A DNA stretch of 64,000 nucleotides from Portunus trituberculatus (GCF_017591435.1 NC_059283.1:5866012-5930011); one strand, 5' to 3'. Counted from the first letter of the stretch, positions 1-15,088 are shown. The notes: generated by a model from the sequence alone, not told the origin. Translations and numbers: made by a program.

Positions 1-60
1 CACAAATTGTTCATAAATCGTTGCGCATTCTGATGATTCTGACCGTAGTGTTTGTATGCT

Positions 61-89
61 AGTGGTGGTGGTGGTGGTGGTGGTGGTGA
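61..89. repeat. (TGG)n microsatellite
   Basis: A perfect TGG run of about nine units. It lies at the edge of an AG-rich stretch and has no coding context. Confidence 0.95.
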
Positions 90-644
90 CTGATGGGTAA
101 GAAAAGGGCACGTAGAGAGGTAGAGAGAGAAAAAAAGACAGGATGAGTGAAAATGTGACAGTAAATCCAAGACACGGATGAGGAAGAGGAATAAGAGAGA
201 ACGAGTGAAAGAATGACGTGAAAAGAAATAATTAAGGATAAGAATAAGACGAAGGGAGGGAGAGGATGAGTGAGGGGACACGAGAGAGGATGAAGGTCAG
301 GATGAAGGTAATGCCATGCTGAGAGAGAAAGTAAAAGCGAGAATGTTGGTAAAACGAAAAGTGATGATGATTTGAAGACACGAGAAGCAAAAGTACTAAA
401 AACAAACAGAAAAGCAACAATTCGTCTTCTTTCACTGCTTATTCTTTCCTTCCGCAACACATAAACAAGCACACAAGAGTACAACCTGGAAAAAAACCAC
501 GTAAAACACAAACAAAGGAAGCAAGTAATAACACTACGTCTGTTTTGCTCTCGTCTCAGTGTTTTGCAAAGTCACCATGTATTTCTTCCCTCGGTCTGTG
601 AAAGTCGCTACAAATATTAGTGTTTTCTCGTGGCATTTCGCTGG
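90..644. other. Purine-rich non-coding stretch
   Basis: The + strand is strongly A/G-rich (many GAGAGA, GGAT and AAAAG words). The long minus-strand open frame here is Ser/Leu/Phe/His low-complexity sequence, which is what purine-rich DNA gives when read backwards. No gene, RNA or mobile element is recognised. Confidence 0.6.
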
Positions 645-800
645 GAACGTTACTCCTTAAGCACACGGGACATAAGTGAGGTGGCGGCTGTGATGTGCGG
701 GGGGTAATGTTACTCTTTAAGCACCCGAGGCACGGAGAACATGGTGTAAGTGAGGTGGTGGCTATGATGTGGTGCGGTTAATGTTACTTTTCAAACGCAC
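645..800. repeat. Short degenerate tandem repeat (about 60-75 bp unit)
   Basis: The block AAYGTTACTCYTTAAGCAC, then GTGAGGTGG and a GATGTG word, starts at 645 and again at 705. A partial third unit (AATGTTACTTTTCAAACGCAC-like) starts at 780. Unit spacings are 60 and 75 bp; the second unit carries about 15 extra bases in the middle. Confidence 0.8.
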
Positions 801-1329
801 AAAACAAAGGAATAAATGGCAGTAAATCTATCGTGTAATCGTAGACATAATGAGAACGAGAACGAGAGCGAGAGAGAGAAAGGAAGAGAGAGGTGGCGAG
901 GCAGGCAGAAACGGACACACTAACTTACCGATAGACTAAAACAACGACAGCGACACAAGCATTACATAAACACCAATACCACTTAATGACCATCCCTTCA
1001 CCTATATACAAGACAACACGCATCCATTCCACAGCCAAAAGTAGCAATAATGATCGCTGGACAGGTAAGAGAATCCAGGTATTTAGATCACCTGTGTGGA
1101 AAGAAGCTAACACTTAATTCCCTTTTAACAGAAACCGCTTGTACATTCCTTTTCTAAGACCAGAGCGAAATTTGTATCATCAAGCCTCACTTTCCACGCG
1201 CGGCTTACAATCAGAAAACCGTAATTCTCTCCACTGATAATCTAAGTGTGAAAATGACAGTGTATTCTCCTCTCCTCGTGCTTAATTAGACTGCAGGAAT
1301 GAAGCGGTGGAGGGTAAGGGGTTAGTGTT
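801..1329. other. Unannotated stretch
   Basis: Mixed-composition sequence with a short GAGAAC/GAGAGC run near 850-880. Open frames are shorter than 65 codons and look random. Nothing is recognised. Confidence 0.5.
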
Positions 1330-1725
1330 AGGAGAGAAACGTCTTTTGAACTGACTCTCTTCCTCTTCCTTCTATCCTTTCTCGTTTTTCTCTTTCTCTT
1401 CCTCCTCTTTCATGAGTAGAATATTCTCCACTGAAACATCGATTGGGAACACTTTAGCTGACTTTCTCCTCTTTCTCTTTCTGTTTTTTCTTCTTTATTC
1501 TCTTTCTTCTCTTCCTCTTTCGTGAATAACCTTTTATGAACTGACCGGGAAGACTGCTACTGACCTTTTCCTATTTCTCTTCTTCCTCTGTCTCTTTTTT
1601 CTCTTCCTCTTATACCTCTTCCTCCTTCATACGTCCTCTTTCTTCTCTTCCTTTTTCGTAAGTAGAAGAGCCTATTTTTCTCCTCTCCCTCTCCCCTCTC
1701 TCTCTCTTGGGTTATCAGTGTGATT
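1330..1725. repeat. Pyrimidine-rich degenerate tandem repeat (about 100 bp)
   Basis: Blocks of CTCTTTCTCTTCCTC ending in CTCTTTC(A/G)TGAGTA or a similar word recur at about 100 bp spacing (near 1410, 1517 and 1650). Each is followed by a short GAACTGAC or ACTGAC segment. The units are strongly diverged. The + strand is almost pure pyrimidine. Confidence 0.6.
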
Positions 1726-3055
<1,330 letters not shown>

Positions 3056-3137
3056 CATTGATTTATGTGATGTGAATAAATTCAAATTGTTGTTTTTGTA
3101 CTTCAATAGAATTCCAATAGATTTTTGTCAAGGAGAA

Positions 3138-3251
3138 AGAGGAGGAGGAGGAGGAGGAGGAGGAGGAGGAGGAGGAGGAGGAGGAGGAAGAGGAGGAGGA
3201 GGAGGAGGAGGAGGAGGAGGAGGAGGAGGAGGAGGAGGAGGAGGAGGAGGA
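3138..3251. repeat. (AGG)n microsatellite
   Basis: About 37 GGA units with one AGA interruption near 3188. Runs of GG make it potentially quadruplex-forming. It lies 19 bp upstream of an (AG)n tract. Confidence 0.97.
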
Positions 3252-3266
3252 AAGAAGGAAAGAGAA

Positions 3267-3269
<3 letters not shown>

Positions 3270-3341
<72 letters not shown>
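3270..3341. repeat. (AG)n microsatellite
   Basis: About 36 perfect AG units. With the (AGG)n tract just upstream it gives a purine-only compound block of about 200 bp. Confidence 0.97.
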
Positions 3342-3343
<2 letters not shown>

Positions 3344-3494
3344 TGTACTAGACTGAGGCCCACGCGAGACAGCTGTGGCCTAACAGGAAGCACGTAATAA
3401 CTAAATGACACACACACTGCTTGTTATTAACGATTAGCTCACCGGGACTCGCTCACTACCAGAGGATAAGAACAGCTAGTATACAACAGCGGCT

Positions 3495-3521
3495 ACACAC
3501 ACACACACACACACACACACA
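3495..3521. repeat. (AC)n microsatellite
   Basis: A perfect AC run of about 13 units, followed by AGAGACGCACAC. Confidence 0.95.
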
Positions 3522-4184
3522 GAGACGCACACTTACACACACTAGAATCCCATGAGTGACTAAACCTTTACTACCCGAGCTTGTCTTAGCCATGATAGTG
3601 CGTGGCGAATGTAATGAAGGAGTAACGTGTCAGGAGGTAAATGAAAAGGAGTTTGTGGCTATTATTAAGTGTTCCGAGGGGAGGAAACAAACGCAGCATG
3701 ACATGACTCTCGTTGGAATTACTAAGGAAGGAAGCGACGTGGTGATAGTAATACGCTGATGGGAATACTAATACTCGTACTAATACTCGTTCTTATACCG
3801 ATGGGGAAAATAATAATAATGCTATCTGTTATGATTTAAATCCCTAATCTCCTGTGTGAAATTCAAGATTATAATGGTTGAATGTAATACTGATAAGAAG
3901 AATAAATAACGCAACTACCACCAATAATAATAAAAATTTCATGTAATATATTCTTTGAAATACTCGAAAGACAGAGAAAAAATATACTAATGATGAATAT
4001 ATGAATAATTTACCCATTAATCAGTTCACTCATTATATCTTGCAGCCACGCGGTTTAGTCTTGATATAATGCAACATTGCCAATACATTCTATAATCCTT
4101 AACAACATAAAGAAGACAAACTAATGACGATTAAATGAATATATTGACTTAAAATTCATCAGACACGCGGTTTAGTTAAAAAAA

Positions 4185-4186
<2 letters not shown>
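3522..4186. other. AT-rich unannotated stretch
   Basis: AT-rich with scattered AATAATAA and ATACTAATACTCGT repeats near 3765-3830. A 67-codon open frame at 3556-3759 begins with GTG and has no recognisable domain, so I do not call it. The words ACGCGGTTTAGT recur near 4048 and 4165, suggesting an old local duplication. Confidence 0.5.

Positions 4187-4253
<67 letters not shown>
4187..4253. repeat. (AC)n microsatellite
   Basis: About 33 perfect AC units, preceded by a short A run. Confidence 0.97.
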
Positions 4254-4254
<1 letters not shown>

Positions 4255-4678
4255 CACATAGATAAATAAACAACCTACCTACTAATTATTTTATCATCAT
4301 ACTTCACCGACACAATTTAGTTACAAAATACTGCAACAATAATGCATTTTCTTTACCTTCATCCATCAAGGTCACAGGGCGGTCCTTCTCAGACACCGTG
4401 GGAGCTGCAGGAGTGTCTGTAGTAGTGTCTGAAGGAGTGGCGGCTGTGGTGTGGACTCTGAGAATACAACATACACTCACATTAGCCTGTATAATGATAA
4501 TGGATGGTAATTATGTGACATTTTATAAGGAGTAAAGAAAAAAAAAGGAGGAGGAAGAGGAGGAGGAGGGACAGGATGATGACAAAAAAAAAAAAAAAAA
4601 AAAAAAAACGATGATAAAATGAAGATAGAGAGAAAAGTGAGGACAAAAAATGCTGTTACGAAAAAAAGAAAGTGTATG

Positions 4679-4698
4679 TTGTAGTAGTAGTAGTAGTT

Positions 4699-4767
<69 letters not shown>

Positions 4768-4768
4768 A
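4679..4768. repeat. (AGT)n microsatellite
   Basis: About 29 GTA units with one TTG interruption near 4697. An A24 tract lies upstream at 4584-4608. About 60 bp downstream a giant (AAG)n tract begins. Confidence 0.96.
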
Positions 4769-4828
4769 AGGAAGAAGAAAAAAATAAATAGCTAAGAAAA
4801 AACGTGGAAGATAAAAAGAGATGAAAAG

Positions 4829-5215
4829 GAAGAAGAAGAAGAAGAAGAAGAAGAAGAAGAAGAAGAAGAAGAAGAAGAAGAAGAAGAAGAAGAAGAAGAA
4901 GAAGAAGAAGAAGAAGAAGAAGAAGAAGAAGAAGAAGAAGAAGAAGAAGAAGAAGAAGAAGAAGAAGAAGAAGAAGAAGAAGAAGAAGAAGAAGAAGAAG
5001 AAGAAGAAGAAGAAGAAGAAGAAGAAGAAGAAGAAGAAGAAGAAGAAGAAGAAGAAGAAGAAGAAGAAGAAGAAGAAGAAGAAGAAGAAGAAGAAGAAGA
5101 AGAAGAAGAAGAAGAAGAAGAAGAAGAAGAAGAAGAAGAAGAAGAAGAAGAAGAAGAAGAAGAAGAAGAAGAAGAAGAAGAAGAAGAAGAAGAAGAAGAA
5201 GAAGAAGAAGAAGAA
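4829..5215. repeat. (AAG)n microsatellite, about 387 bp
   Basis: About 129 essentially perfect AAG units, one of the two longest tracts in the window. It is a homopurine-homopyrimidine triplet repeat of the class (GAA.TTC) known to form triplex structures. Poly-Lys, poly-Leu and poly-Phe frames across it are artefacts. Confidence 0.98.
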
Positions 5216-5640
5216 ATAGAAGAAGCAGCATCTAGTTACAATCACACTCCCTTGAACAATCCACTCCCTCAGTAAACAAATGAAGGACAGAACATAACAC
5301 GGAGTAGGAGCACCGCGGCCATTACTCCTACATCCTTACGAGAGAGCCGCGATATGTTTCTCTTCTTTATCGTAATTGCATCGACTCTGCTAATGGCGGA
5401 GTCTTACGATGATGCGAATTGTTTAATGACTTACTTGCAAAACCCTACTGGCGGCGCCGGATGCGATTAGAACAGAGATAGGAAGCGTAACAAAGGGAAC
5501 TCTTGAGATAGGACAGGTGGCGAGGGCTGAGTAATTACCGGGGGTGTGGGAGGGATGAAGGTGAGTCCAGCGGGCAGGTATGAAGGCCAGAAAGCTGCTA
5601 AATACTCTGCAAACATCGGGTGAGAGAAAAAAGGTAAATG
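5216..5640. other. High-complexity CpG-containing block
   Basis: Unlike its neighbours, this block has balanced composition and no simple repeats. An inverted repeat GTAGGAG/CTCCTAC with a loop of about 14 bases lies near 5305-5332. TAAT-type words are frequent. It contains the short open frame described at 5354-5470. It could be conserved non-coding DNA. Confidence 0.4.
5354..5470 (+). other. Candidate small ORF with signal-peptide-like start
   Basis: ATG to TAG, 38 codons. The first 15 residues (MFLFFIVIASTLLMA) are strongly hydrophobic and end in a plausible signal-peptidase site (LMA before ES). The remaining 23 residues contain two cysteines and no further repeats. I do not recognise the product. 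Length alone does not exclude chance, no splice or promoter signals are obvious, and the call rests only on the N-terminal hydrophobic segment. Confidence 0.15.
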
Positions 5641-5922
5641 TTTTTTTTTTTTTGTGTGTGTGTGTTTTATGGATGGTAGTGTAATTTCTTTCGTATGGGA
5701 AGGTTTGGTCAGTATAGGGTATCTATCTATCGACCTGTCTCTCTATCTACCTATCTATCTATCATTCTGTATCCCTTTCCTTTCCTCTCCATTTCTTCCT
5801 AGCAGAAAACAACTACTTTACGAAGAATAGATGGAAAAAAAAGTAAAAAAAAAAAAAAAATCAAGTAGGCAAAAAAAAAAAGTCAATTTTCTCAATGTTT
5901 ATGCATGTTTTTTCCTCCCCCC

Positions 5923-5925
<3 letters not shown>

Positions 5926-5963
<38 letters not shown>
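5926..5963. repeat. (CT)n microsatellite
   Basis: About 19 CT units. A tetranucleotide (ATCT)n-like run lies upstream at about 5722-5763. Confidence 0.95.
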
Positions 5964-5968
<5 letters not shown>

Positions 5969-6284
5969 TCCTACAGGTAGTTCCTCTCACCTGCCTAAAG
6001 TACACTGGAGGGCAGCGCCGTTACAATGCAGTAAAGAAGTTCACCCCTCATCTTTCCTAATCCCTATCATCACGACGCCTAATTGAATACCGCCACTAAT
6101 TACCAGACTAATTATTCGGAAGCCACTGCGGGAGGGGTGTTATTAACCAGCCACGCAGCATTCATCATTACGCGATCCAGCGGGAAGACTGGGAGAGATA
6201 GACTGAGGAGGTGACGGCTGCTGGAAATGAGTTGAGGGTGGGTGGATTGTGATGAAGGTTGAGGAAGAGGAAGGACAAGAAGTG

Positions 6285-6479
6285 TTAATACCTCGAGTAC
6301 CATGACGGGTTTCTATATTCATTTTGCTTACTATCTGGTGGTTTTATTCAGCTTCAGAAACTTATGTGGGGGATTACAGTATTGAAGACTGTGGCCATTT
6401 ATCTTCTGACCTCCATAGACCCTTCCTAATGTCAATAAAATGGTCTAATCGTACACAAATCTCAAGGTAAAAATATTAA
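6285..6479. mobile_element. TTAA-type MITE, copy 1 (right end lost)
   Basis: Shares its internal sequence with the copies at 44095, 49207 and 59459: the words TTTGCTTACTAT, CAGCTTCAGAAA, TTCTGACCTCCATA, CCTAATGTCAATAA and CTCAAGGTAAAAAT come in the same order and spacing. The left end begins TTAATACCTCGAGTACCATG, a diverged version of the family end. About 20 bp of the right terminal inverted repeat are missing after GGTAAAAATA. There is no open frame, so it is non-autonomous. Confidence 0.8.
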
Positions 6480-7165
6480 GATTAAGAAAGGAGAGAAGGC
6501 AGAGATATGTGGAAGAAGTGAGAGAAGGAGAGTGAGAAAGAGATAGATAAGATAAAGCAAATAATTTCAGGAAGGTAGAATAAGGAAGATAGATAATAAT
6601 TAGAAAGAAGAAAAACATGAAGATGAAAAAAAAACAGAAAAAAAGGAGAAATGAAGAATAATACAAAGCAAAGGATAGTAAAGGACTTCAATATTCATAT
6701 CCTCAAGGTCTTTACTACACTTCAGAACCTCCACGAAGGACCTCCCTGGATCCCCACATCACCTGAAGGAAATAATATGCAAGACTAAATTATTCTCACC
6801 TGGATAACTCGTTCGGAAAATGGTGTATTGGTATTAAATTTTGACTCCATTACCTGTTATTCTTTTTGGCATGGTTTGGATGTCAGGATATTTGATCAGC
6901 ATAGGTAAGTACAAGGTAAGTTTCATGATGTTGAGGCGAGTGGTGTAACGCTGTGTTGGTGGTGGACAGAGCTGCATTATGTTGTCATGTGCATAGTGTT
7001 TAGAGTGAGTTTCTTATTATCCATGTAAAAAATCGATGACTCTCATATCAAGGTGAATATTAGATGGCCAATTTTCTCGTTACTTTTATTCGCTTTTTGG
7101 TATTCAATGTAGTAGTACTCAACATGCATATAAGTCACAGTAGTCATCACCGTGTGTACTCGTTA

Positions 7166-7166
<1 letters not shown>
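6480..7166. other. Unannotated stretch
   Basis: Purine-rich to about 6690, then AT-rich mixed sequence. Frames are low-complexity Phe/Leu/Ser. No element is recognised. Confidence 0.5.

Positions 7167-7220
<54 letters not shown>
7167..7220. repeat. (AC)n microsatellite
   Basis: About 27 AC units, immediately followed by a direct duplication of TCAAGACATT. Confidence 0.97.
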
Positions 7221-7221
<1 letters not shown>

Positions 7222-7262
7222 CAAGACATTTCAAGACATTTATCCCAGAACTTATGGCTAAC

Positions 7263-7357
7263 TTTACTAACCTTTTAGGGAACTGGCAATCAAGTGGGCC
7301 TTTTTTGTTATATTTTTTGTTGCTCTTGTCCAGCTTCACCTCTTCCATAAAAAAAAA
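7263..7357 (+). mobile_element. Probable 3' end of a non-LTR retrotransposon
   Basis: The segment with AGTGGGCCTTTTTT, TTTTTTGTTGCTCTTG, CCAGCTTCACCTCTTCCAT and a terminal A run aligns in order with the 3' end of the retrotransposon remnant at 13500-13580. Only the 3' tail is present, so 5' truncation is assumed. No coding part is visible here. Confidence 0.5.
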
Positions 7358-7479
7358 CGCCCCATACTTTACAGCAGTGAACCCAGTATCACAGCACTAC
7401 ACACCACTGCAGTAAACCATACACCATCACACCACACACCACCATACACCACACTACACCCCATACCACCACCACAACA

Positions 7480-7830
7480 ACCACCACAATTACAAATTAA
7501 TTCACAGTTACATATCCCACCACCATCACCATCACTACCACCACCACAACCACCACAATAATACAAATTAATCCCACAGTTGCACATTCCACCACCATCA
7601 CCATCACCACCACCACAATCACCACAACAACAAAAATTAATCCACAGTTGCACATTCTATCACCATCACCATCACCACCACCACTACCACCACAATACCA
7701 CAAATTAATCCCACAGTTGCACATTCTATCACCATCACCACCACTACCATCACAATACCACAAATTAATCCACAGTTACACATCCCACCACCATCACCAT
7801 CACCACCCCCACCACTTCGCAAGCTTTCTG
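7480..7830. repeat. Minisatellite, about 60-70 bp unit, five units
   Basis: Units contain AAATTAATYCCACAGTTRCACAT followed by a CACCATCACCATCACC-type tract and CCACAATACCAC. AATTAAT anchors lie near 7495, 7565, 7635, 7701 and 7761, giving spacings of about 70, 70, 66 and 60 bp. Units differ mainly by loss or gain of ACC/ATC triplets. Gly- and Val-rich frames on the minus strand are by-products. Confidence 0.9.
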
Positions 7831-8440
7831 TAATCACACTAATCACTATTTAACAAGCCCCACACAATTTATGCCCGTTGCTTTCGTGTAGTCCATTTAT
7901 CACTGCCTTTCTCTGCTTCCTGGCATCTCACTTCGCGTTGGTCACTTCACCCTCAGACCGGCCACTTTTTCCTTCCTGTCACGGCAGGAGGGAAAAGAGT
8001 GAGGTGAGGGAGAGGAGCGAGAGGGTGATTAAGTGACGGAATCATAAAAGAGAGGAAGTGAGGGAATGAGATCGTGAGGTACTAATGAGGAAGTGAAGAA
8101 GAGGGGGTAAGGAAAGAGTTGAACTGAGTGGAGGAGAGAAAGCAGTGAGTGTGAAAGGAATGGGAGGAATGAGGAAGGAATGAGTGAGGAATGAGTGAGG
8201 AATGAGAGAGGAATAGTAGAGGGAAGAAATAATGGGGTGTATTTTGATTCATTCATAGATATATTTCTTCTCTCTCTCTCTCTCTCATACGCCAAAGGAA
8301 GCAGCCATCATAAAGATTGTTAACTCCCTACCACCACCACCACCACTACAATCTCCACCGCCGCCGCCGCCACCACTCCAGCCTATATACATCGCACTCA
8401 TTACAGTCATTACTAGATATTAACATTTAATCAACAGATC
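7831..8440. other. Unannotated stretch with small triplet runs
   Basis: AG-rich filler between about 7985 and 8230, with GGAATGAGTGAGGAATGAGTGAGG short repeats near 8165-8215. A CT run (8268-8286) and CCA/CCG runs (8332-8375) follow. No gene is seen. Confidence 0.5.
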
Positions 8441-9100
8441 GGCGCAACACATTCCCGAGCAGGTGGTCTGGGGGCGCGAGGGCAGCGGAGGGCGTAGCGG
8501 CGGGGACCAGGAGGGGCTAGCGGGTACCAGAGGGGTTAGCGGGGACCAGAGGGGGCTAGCGGGGATTCAAAACGCCGGATCTCTTTATGCAGACGTGACG
8601 CGACCCTGTAATCTTCCCACCCGCCAGCTGGTGAGGCCGGAACCACTTGTGCGGCGTCGCTAGACATACGCTTCACCAACACCGCGGCAGGAATCAGTTA
8701 GTCGGATGGAGGGAGCGGCGGGGTGGGTAACACAGGAGCGCCCAGGGATGATGACTCGTTAACCACTACTGCTTGCTATTAACAGACAAGTTATGGAGAT
8801 TACATCCTCAATTGAATTCTTAGCGCCGCTGGACGGGGACTGCGCCGCCTGCCTGCTCCGCCGTGGACCTCCTGACGGTGAAGTAGCCCAGGCTCTCTGC
8901 AGGTTAATAGTGCAGCGTTCTATCTCAGCTTGACAAAAGTGCTATTTACTAACAAGACAGCTGAAAAACGAAAGACGAGGCAGGACTTCACTTTGCTCCC
9001 TGTGGCACTGTCTCTCTGTCTCTCTGTCCCCCGAGGCTGTCCACCATCGAGCCCCCAGCGGGGAGCCTCCAACAAGACTACAATAACAAGGATAACAACC
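8441..9100. other. GC-rich CpG-containing block
   Basis: Locally GC-rich with frequent CpG, in contrast to the surrounding AG-rich DNA. It contains the small minisatellite at 8502-8567. The open frames (up to 66 codons) have no domain I recognise. It is a candidate regulatory or exon-bearing block, but nothing decides it. Confidence 0.35.
8502..8567. repeat. Minisatellite, about 20 bp unit, 3.3 units
   Basis: The unit GGGGACCAGAGGGGCTAGC is repeated with small changes (GGGTACCAGAGGGGTTAGC, GGGGACCAGAGGGGGCTAGC), ending in GGGGATTC. Confidence 0.9.

Positions 9101-11195
<2,095 letters not shown>

Positions 11196-11231
<36 letters not shown>
11196..11231. repeat. (CT)n microsatellite
   Basis: About 18 CT units. 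Downstream DNA to 11690 is pyrimidine-rich, with the words TTAGTGTGTCC repeated at about 11283 and 11391, suggesting an old duplication of about 107 bp. Confidence 0.95.
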
Positions 11232-11234
<3 letters not shown>

Positions 11235-11693
11235 CCTTCCTTTCCTGGTCTCATTCTTCCTAACAAGTGTCTCCTTTCTAGGTTAGTGTGTCCATTTAAC
11301 TCCTTCCTTTATTCTTTACCTCCTTCGTTTCTTTTTTGCCTCAATTCTTTCATTTTTCTGTTCTTTTTCTTCGTATTAGGATTCTCTTGTTAGTGTGTCC
11401 GTCAAACTCTTTCTCAGCACTAGGATTTATCAGCAAGACTCCTTCCTACATACGCTTTCGCCGCCTTCATTTGATTCTGTTCTATCTCTTGGTGTTGCTT
11501 GTCATAGGATTGTGTCTGGGTTACCGTGTCTGTCTGTGAGTCTTCTTCTATAGTATGATTTCTCAGTATTCTTTCTTATTTTTCCTCTCCCAGTATCTCC
11601 CTCTCCAGTCTTCTTTCTCTTCTGTTATTATCCCTTACGTCACATTGTTTTGCTTCGATTGTTGTGTCTCTATCTCCATATCTTCTCCTGTAG

Positions 11694-11746
<53 letters not shown>
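11694..11746. repeat. (CT)n microsatellite
   Basis: About 26 perfect CT units. Confidence 0.96.
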
Positions 11747-11748
<2 letters not shown>

Positions 11749-12017
11749 GTTATCTCTCCGCTCTTTCCTTCGTCTCTCCCGGTACTCGCCGGCGTAAAGC
11801 TCCACCGCAGACTTCCGTGGTTTTATAATAAGTTATCTGAGGCCAATTACTCTGGACGGAGGAGCGCCATCAGAGCCCATTAGGACGGGTGGGGGCTGGG
11901 GAAGGAGGGAGCCAGCCCAGTGCTTCCTGAAAGAGGCGGCTAGGGTGTCCTGTAATTGGGGTAATGATATCTATAGTCGCCTCGTCAGTAGCAGCAGTTT
12001 GGAGTGTTTTTTGGGAG

Positions 12018-12026
<9 letters not shown>

Positions 12027-12064
<38 letters not shown>
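12027..12064. repeat. Poly(A) tract, A38
   Basis: A 38-base A run preceded by a short ACACACAC. It could be the tail of a retroposon on the + strand, but the upstream sequence (11770-12000) matches no repeat copy in this window. Confidence 0.9.
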
Positions 12065-13242
<1,178 letters not shown>

Positions 13243-13339
13243 AGACCTAACCTAGCCAAACCAGTGATTCCATCCTTTACCGTCCGTCCTTCTCGTCTCA
13301 CTCTGTCTACTCAATACTAAATCAAAAGGATACAAGTAC

Positions 13340-13580
13340 TAGAGAAACACTTGAAACACCTAACTTGGTAAACTGTGGAATTCCCTGCCTGCTTTTTTTT
13401 TTTATTTTCTCCTTCCTACGATTTAAATTGTTACAAGAGGGAGTGAAGTTTCAAAACACTTTTCCTCCAGTTTTTGATAATCCCTCTGATCTTTCTTTTG
13501 AAAATGGCACCACACTGGGATATTTTTCTCGTTCTTTTTGTTGCCCTTTGCCAGTGGCCCTCTTACATTAAAAAAAAAGT
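13340..13580 (+). pseudogene. Non-LTR retrotransposon 3' remnant
   Basis: Near 13370 one frame reads KLWNSLPA, matching the W-N-S-L-P motif found close to the C-terminus of many LINE-type reverse transcriptase proteins. About 55 bases on, another frame reads SYDLNCYKRE and then a stop, the kind of residues that usually follow this motif. The reading frame is therefore broken by at least one indel and a stop. The segment then runs through TTTTTGTTGCCC, GCCAGTGGCCCTCTTACAT and a terminal A run, which matches 7263-7357. Dead 5'-truncated copy; assignment to a clade (RTE- or Jockey-like) is not possible from this length. Confidence 0.6.
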
Positions 13581-15088
13581 GGAGAGTAGTTATGGTTTAT
13601 GGCTTACGTGCTTCTCTGTGGAAGAAATCTGTAATGGCCCCATGTTTCCTCCCTGCAGGCTGACGGGAGACTAGCAGTTCATGGAGTAACCAGCGAGCAA
13701 GAGAGTTCGCAGGAAACCCGATCTAATTTCAATGCAGCCAAATGGTAGTGCTTCAAACTCAGCTGGCGGAACACATGCTCATTTTTGTCGATAATAACAT
13801 GCATGGTCTCAATGAAAGTCTCTTAAGACAGGGCAGTGCACCGATTCAAACAGGGGTTCCTGCAAAACGGACACTTAAAACATTGAGCAAAGTAAAAGCT
13901 GCTCATGGGCAAGGACAATTTTACGGTTCTCTGAAGAAAAATAATCCTTCAGACTTTCCTGGAGAAGTTATGTTTACATTTTGAAAGAGGAAAGACTCAA
14001 TTGATAGGAAAGAAAAGATCGGTGCGCCACAAAAAGGATTTTTAGCAAATGTATAATGAAAAATTCTTTATACTTTCCGGAAAAAAATAGACGTTTTCAA
14101 AAAAGGAAACTCTCTGTTGATACATAAAAAAAGTGTACTATTGAAAAGAAACCCCAAACTAGAAATCAATATATAGTACTTAGTAAGTTGAAGATATAAA
14201 ATATGCAATAACGAGATTTCTTGAACAACACAACATAAACACACGAAAAGGGAAAAGGCAAGAAGCCACCAAGACAACACGTACAGAAAAACATACGATA
14301 AATATGTACGGAGTGAGAGAGCAACGAACATACGAGATACAAACAAAAAAAAGAGAAATTAAGAGAAGCCACCATGACAAAAATGTATCAAAAAGATCAC
14401 AGCTGATAAATACGAAGGAAATAAGATAACAAAAACAAAATGAAAAAAGATAGTATAGATATAGATATAGATACATAGAAATATAGACAGATAAGGGACA
14501 CTGAAAGAAGCAAGCATGCTTACGCGTATTCGTATTGAAAGAACACAGCAACAAGCACACACACAGTTCCTTAACCTCTGAATCTCAGGTGTTGCAGCGA
14601 GACGGCCTAGGATATCGTCCCTGCTCATTCTGATACCAAGTAATTTAGTGCAATTGTTTGACCGTGCGCTCTGAGATACTAACTTCAGACGGAATTAACT
14701 TCACCACACAGACGTAGACACAGAGGCACGCAAGCACAGACCACTTCCTATCCACAAAGAACATAATCATATTCATTGGCCCGTCATGAAACCATTGATT
14801 CATAAACAAACAAAGGCCTGGCGATGAGATGAAGGACTAACTACGTCATTTAGCAATTGTGAAAATATTGAAGGAAGAAAAAAAGTTACAAAAATCCACA
14901 ATACTGGAATATCTTAGTTGATTTACGACCCATTTGGCATTCATAAACACAACACTCACACCTGTTGCATGCACTTGTGTTACTTGGAAATACACTATTT
15001 TAAGAGCGTTTTCCGTCGACTTCTAAGGTAATTCTAACTTCTCCTTGAAAATTGTCGACAATAAAAAGTGAAATCGTAGCACGGAAGG
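13581..15088. other. Unannotated AT-rich stretch
   Basis: Contains an 80-codon ATG-initiated frame at 13742-13984 with balanced amino-acid composition but no family I recognise. After 14000 the DNA is A-rich, with minus-strand Phe/Leu/Cys frames that look random. GATATAGATATAGATA lies near 14456-14472. Confidence 0.4.

Noticed and set aside
3556..3759. 67-codon frame with balanced composition
   Set aside because: It starts with GTG rather than ATG, and no homologous family is apparent.
4523..5245. 240-codon minus-strand frame rich in Phe
   Set aside because: Produced by the (AAG)n tract at 4829-5215; there is no domain or flanking gene structure.
7167..7830. CRISPR-like regular repeats
   Set aside because: The units are a degenerate minisatellite without unique spacers, and the DNA is eukaryotic.
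12027..12064. A38 tract as proof of a processed pseudogene
   Set aside because: The upstream sequence shows no coding similarity and matches no repeat copy in the window.
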